Part shown: positions 12,348 through 14,757 of the stretch, one piece after another
Position numbering within the stretch: the stretch's first letter is position 1
How the letters are laid out: each line of letters starts with the position of its first letter
Origin: an uncultured Prevotellaceae bacterium
GTDB taxonomy: Bacteria; Bacteroidota; Bacteroidia; Bacteroidales; Bacteroidaceae
NCBI GenBank assembly: GCA_947176655.1
Contig: CAMWRK010000024.1
Span: 1 to 14,757 of the forward strand
Length of the DNA: 14,757 bases
Reading direction: 5' to 3'
Position numbers and translations under genes: made by a program
Notes under the pieces: generated by a model
Databases searched by the model: none
The model's input: the letters and a program-made list of their open reading frames with translations, nothing else
What the model was told of the DNA's origin: nothing

Positions 12348-12901
12348 CTTTCTATTATGTCAAAATCGGTGTTGAAAAATTCTGTGATATTCTCTTCGAT
12401 GATCTCTCTGACTGTCTGCTCCACCTCCGGGGCATTACCGAGGAACTGACGGCGTGGTATCTTGATTGTGGAGCCAACCTTCATCAGAGCCATAAACTTC
12501 CAAAATTCGGCTTCTGTCGATAGCTGAATGGTTCTTTTATCCTTTCGCTTGGTGCCGTCCTTACGCCTTCCGAACGAACCGGTGGTGCTGTAGAATTTAT
12601 ACCAAAAGAACTTCTTCATTTTGGCCGTAACCTTGATTTCTCCACCTTCGTTATGGATGGCTGCTGCCGGATGTTCAGAACGGAAGATTATGCTGTTCGG
12701 GGTTTCCCGGCTTGTGATACTCCGGCGAAGACCTCCGGTGTCCACGAGAATATGTCCGCCGGGACGTGTGGGACTCTTACGTCTCTGCCATGCTTCCGAG
12801 AAGAATGCCTGTCGCTCGAAGTTCCGGTCGAACTCATCAGCCATTTCCACCTGTATGTCCCGGAGGATATTCTTGATTATTTGGTCGTAATTATTCATCA
12901 T
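12344..12901 (-). CDS. Virion morphogenesis protein, Mu gpG-like
   Basis: The 185-aa protein starts at MMNNYDQ (12901, or 12898), overlapping the end of the preceding 78-aa gene by about 11 nt. A frame extending upstream to 12934 gives no better start. It carries the gpG/phage_tail_S pattern: an N-terminal helical part (DEFDRNFERQAFFSEAWQRR) with the conserved FxxxxxxxW, then GGHILVDTGGLRRSITSRE (residues about 48-66), and the later EHPAAAIHNEGGEI. In Mu, gpG takes part in tail/head completion. Residues about 100-130 (TGSFGRRKDGTKRKDKRT) form a basic loop. Finding it after early-type genes, away from the head operon, is unusual. Confidence 0.82.
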   Translation of the reverse strand: MMNNYDQIIKNILRDIQVEMADEFDRNFERQAFFSEAWQRRKSPTRPGGHILVDTGGLRRSITSRETPNSIIFRSEHPAAAIHNEGGEIKVTAKMKKFFWYKFYSTTGSFGRRKDGTKRKDKRTIQLSTEAEFWKFMALMKVGSTIKIPRRQFLGNAPEVEQTVREIIEENITEFFNTDFDIIER

Positions 12902-13127
12902 CGAGGTTATCGAAAAGTGTTGGACTCTGATCATCGGGTGGGTTAAATCCCGGTTTGGTAGGAGCTTTCAGAAGGTTGTAGAAAGTACGCTCACAGATAC
13001 CATGAGCAGGATATATGTACCTGCGCCATATTTCCCGGTTGGGAATTCCTTTTTTGGCATAAAGGTCATATATCCTGTTGATCTCTGCGACACGCTTCTG
13101 ATAACTCTGACCGGGTTTCTTACCCAT
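12891..13127 (-). CDS. Small helical protein, possible DNA-binding, unknown function
   Basis: The 78-aa protein begins MGKKPGQSYQKRVAEINRIY and continues with IPNREIWRRYIYPAHGICER followed by TFYNLLK. The middle looks like a helix-turn-helix: 'IPNREIWRRYI' as first helix and 'CERTFYNLL' as second. The acidic tail FDNLDDE overlaps the next gene's start. Similar small proteins are common between early and late genes of Bacteroidetes transposable phages, in my recollection. A regulatory role is possible but not shown. Confidence 0.7.
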   Translation of the reverse strand: MGKKPGQSYQKRVAEINRIYDLYAKKGIPNREIWRRYIYPAHGICERTFYNLLKAPTKPGFNPPDDQSPTLFDNLDDE

Positions 13128-13133
13128 TTTTCA

Positions 13134-13328
13134 TCAGTGTCGTTTTAAGGGTTTCGGTTTATATGGTCGGATGTCGAGCGTCATCTGACAGCTCACTGTC
13201 ACCCTTCCGCTTCCTTCACACTGAAGGCAAGTATGGAATTCGCCTTCTTCTTCTCCGGCCACCCTGCCGGTTCCTTTGCAGATCCGGCAGAGGGCAACCT
13301 TGGGAGGTCGTTCTATTTCTCTCTTCAT
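13134..13328 (-). CDS. Small zinc-finger protein with two CxxCxGxG motifs
   Basis: This 64-aa protein has CRICKGTGRV (residues 14-23) and CLQCEGSGRV (34-43). Two CxxCxGxG units make one zinc site as in the central domain of DnaJ and in small zinc-binding chaperone-like proteins. The basic ends (MKREIERPPK and YKPKPLKRH) suggest contact with nucleic acid or another protein. It sits between DUF3164 and the 78-aa gene with short gaps (12 and 6 nt). The zinc site is clear; the biological role is unknown. Confidence 0.78.
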   Translation of the reverse strand: MKREIERPPKVALCRICKGTGRVAGEEEGEFHTCLQCEGSGRVTVSCQMTLDIRPYKPKPLKRH

Positions 13329-13340
13329 TGTCTTGGAATT

Positions 13341-14024
13341 TTAGTCCACATCGGTCATACCGAGTGGGATGTAGCACCATGCGCCCTTGTCGTTCTTGTA
13401 CTGTGCGCGAATATACTTCTTGCTGATGGTCGGTTGATAGGACTCCTCGATGATGCGAACACCCTCGAGGAATCGCTCGTCACCACTATCCTCTGCCATC
13501 TTCCGGAGCTGAAGCACCCGGCTTGCCTTGATGTTGCCTTGACCGTCCCGGCTGAGAAGACGGAGGACAGCATTTACAAGTGCCTTGGTCGCATCGTCTT
13601 TGGCAAGACTCTCGATGTAAGCCTTGACCATTGAGATGCCGTCTTCAACAGTATCTCGGTAGCCGTCGATACAGTTTACACCGAGGATGATGCGGAGGGA
13701 GCTGTCGGAATTGGTGAAGGTGTGGCTACATTGATCGTCTCGGATTGCTCCGATGATTTCGCCTTTCATCTTCAGGATGGTCTCGAAGTTGCCGAAGATG
13801 TCATCCTTGACCTTTTTGAGCATGTCGCTCACTTCGCGCAGCTTGGGGATAGTGGCTGCGATCTCCTCATCAACGAGGTTGGCGTACTGTTGACGTTGCT
13901 GCTTGCGCTCTTCCTCGCGACGTTTCTTCTCGCGTTCGGCTTTGAAAGCCTCGAACTCTTTCCGCTCTTCTGCGGACATTGTTACTTGTTCCATTTTATT
14001 TTGTTTTAAAGGTTGATTACTCAT
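13341..14024 (-). CDS. DUF3164 family protein of Mu-like phages
   Basis: The 227-aa protein is read from MSNQPLKQNK at 14024, whose ATG overlaps the stop of the preceding gene (ATGAGTAA); MEQVTM at 13994 is an alternative start. The N-terminus is a highly charged coiled coil (EREKKRREEERKQQRQQ). The C-terminal half matches DUF3164: TKALVNAVLRLLSRDGQGNI, then VLQLRKMAEDSGDERFLEGV, then SYQPTISKKYIRAQYKNDKG and AWCYIPLGMTD. DUF3164 genes are a marker of Mu-like early regions (between transposition genes and regulators); the function is not established. Family call is firm, role is open. Confidence 0.85.
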   Translation of the reverse strand: MSNQPLKQNKMEQVTMSAEERKEFEAFKAEREKKRREEERKQQRQQYANLVDEEIAATIPKLREVSDMLKKVKDDIFGNFETILKMKGEIIGAIRDDQCSHTFTNSDSSLRIILGVNCIDGYRDTVEDGISMVKAYIESLAKDDATKALVNAVLRLLSRDGQGNIKASRVLQLRKMAEDSGDERFLEGVRIIEESYQPTISKKYIRAQYKNDKGAWCYIPLGMTDVD

Positions 14025-14187
14025 CGATTGGAAATACAATATCATTGTCTTCGCGATATTGGGTCGCGTCCGCTTGGCTGTTCGCCCATTCAGCAAGTCC
14101 GCGCATGAGGTTGATGTAGTCGGCATCTTCCATCTCGGCAGTGTGGAGCTGAACGTAATTCTTGATCTGTTCGAGTGTTTTGCTCAT
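14017..14187 (-). CDS. 56-aa protein of unknown function in the early operon
   Basis: The minus-strand frame from ATG 14187 to TAA 14017 reads MSKTLEQIKNYVQLHTAEME and continues through DYINLMRGLAEWANSQADAT to a hydrophobic-acidic end (IVFPIDE). It is tightly packed: its ATG is one base after the stop of the preceding gene (TGATATG) and its stop overlaps the DUF3164 start by 8 bases. Those junctions support it being a real gene although it is short. It is helical and acidic. No family was recognised. Confidence 0.75.
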   Translation of the reverse strand: MSKTLEQIKNYVQLHTAEMEDADYINLMRGLAEWANSQADATQYREDNDIVFPIDE

Positions 14188-14188
14188 A

Positions 14189-14677
14189 TCAGTTGTAACT
14201 TGTCATGCCCGGTGAGGCAAGGTTTATTAGATAAGTGATGTGCTGCTTGGGAGACTCCGGTTTCGCGGAGGGTTCTGACTTCTTCCTCTGCCACCCTTTG
14301 CGTTTGATGGAGCGGAGCTTGGTGGCAAGATCCATCAGTTCATCGATGGAGAGCTGTCCGAAGGCTTTGCCGGAGATTCGAGGGTGACGGCAGAAATCGT
14401 TGATCTGTGCCCAATCAGTAGTATCCACCTCAAGTTCCTGCATCAGCTTGAGGGCAATGCTCCGACGACGCTTCAGTTCATCCCTCGTGCCGCTCATTCC
14501 CTCGATGGCGATACAGAGGTCGGTGTATTCCTTCCGGGTCATCTCCTTGAGGGAGTCCGTGCGTCCGGCTGTGTACTGAAGTACAAACTGACGCTTTGCC
14601 TCATCCGGCTCCCCATGAATGGTGAGCTTGTGGAAAGCGGAGTAGAACCGTCCGAAGTTAGTTACCTGCTGCTTCAT
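14189..14677 (-). CDS. Early phage protein, possibly Gp16/GemA-like regulator
   Basis: The 162-aa protein is read from MKQQVTNFGRFYSAF at 14677, overlapping the end of the preceding partial gene by 20 nt; a start at 14719 would overlap it by far more. Notable parts are FHKLTIHGEPDEAKRQFV, then GRTDSLKEMTRKEYTDLCIA, then RRRSIALKLMQELEVDTTDW, then PRISGKAFGQLSIDELMDLA and LRSIKRKGWQRKK. The order 'RTDSLKEMT..EY' then 'LSIDELMDLATKLRSIKRKG' recalls Gp16/GemA (DUF1018) proteins of transposable phages, in which a short helical bundle ends in a basic GW/GF motif. In Mu, GemA alters host gene expression and supercoiling. The position next to DUF3164 supports the idea; similarity is weak, so the call is tentative. 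Confidence 0.68.
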   Translation of the reverse strand: MKQQVTNFGRFYSAFHKLTIHGEPDEAKRQFVLQYTAGRTDSLKEMTRKEYTDLCIAIEGMSGTRDELKRRRSIALKLMQELEVDTTDWAQINDFCRHPRISGKAFGQLSIDELMDLATKLRSIKRKGWQRKKSEPSAKPESPKQHITYLINLASPGMTSYN

Positions 14678-14757
14678 TGCCTTTGTTCTGATCTTCCTTT
14701 GAGTGAAGCATAGCCTCAATAGTCTCTATGGGCAGATGACGTGCTACCCCCAGGAAG
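14658..14757 (-). CDS. C-terminal end of an early gene cut by the window edge
   Basis: The last 32 codons of a minus-strand gene enter from the right edge, reading FLGVARHLPIETIEAML and then a charged tail ending in NEAAGN before TAA at 14660-14658. The frame is open to the edge, and its end overlaps the next gene's ATG by 20 nt, as expected in this compact operon. Too little is visible to name it. Confidence 0.6.
   Translation of the reverse strand, partial: FLGVARHLPIETIEAMLHSKEDQNKGNEAAGN

Noticed and set aside
1..14757. tRNA, rRNA, CRISPR array or insertion sequence
   Set aside because: No cloverleaf, regularly spaced repeats, or transposase was seen; the Mu-type transposase genes are expected beyond the right edge.

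Overview
The window is an internal piece of a Mu-like transposable prophage of a Bacteroidota host, most likely a gut Bacteroidales. The phage assignment rests on a recognisable Mu head-gene set: small and large terminase, gp36/DUF1320, DUF935 portal, a MuF minor head protein, protease/scaffold and major capsid, plus the DUF3164 early protein. The host assignment rests on Bacteroides-type promoters (-33 TTTG, -7 TAnnTTTG), the near absence of Shine-Dalgarno sequences, and the protein style. Mu-like layout combined with a diversity-generating retroelement (DGR) recalls the Bacteroides 'Hankyphage' type; that comparison is from memory and was not searched.

Layout. (1) Positions 1-2464, minus strand: prohead protease/scaffold, then major capsid protein, then a T7-lysozyme-like amidase cut by the window edge. 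(2) Positions 2465-2664: a divergent control region in which two outward-facing promoters flank a nested palindrome. (3) Positions 2665-8079, plus strand: TerS, TerL, a 76-aa basic protein, gp36-like connector, portal, and a MuF protein carrying a C-terminal nuclease-like toxin domain. (4) Positions 8126-10575, plus strand: a DGR cassette with its own promoter, an adenine-rich template repeat (TR), a structured spacer, a reverse transcriptase with an extra C-terminal domain, a 161-aa partner gene, and a 100-nt hairpin. A 14-bp exact direct repeat lies at both edges. No variable repeat (VR) is visible here, so the target gene lies outside the window. (5) Positions 10587-11770, plus strand: an 80-aa protein and a Dam-type adenine methyltransferase with its own promoter. 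(6) Positions 11797-11831: a bidirectional terminator. (7) Positions 11856-14757, minus strand: a tightly overlapping operon read from beyond the right edge, with early-type genes first (a Gp16/GemA-like protein, a 56-aa protein, DUF3164, a zinc-finger protein, a 78-aa protein) and two virion genes last (a gpG-like morphogenesis protein and a tail-terminator-like protein).

How it works together. Head assembly and packaging genes are driven from one divergent control point, apparently by a shared regulator. The DGR rewrites a surface gene elsewhere in the phage using the TR at 8300-8409. The MuF protein may deliver a nuclease with the virion DNA. The features most worth follow-up are the DGR with its fused RT and non-Avd partner gene, the toxin-bearing MuF without a visible immunity gene, the palindromic divergent promoter, and the long pseudoknot-capable hairpin.
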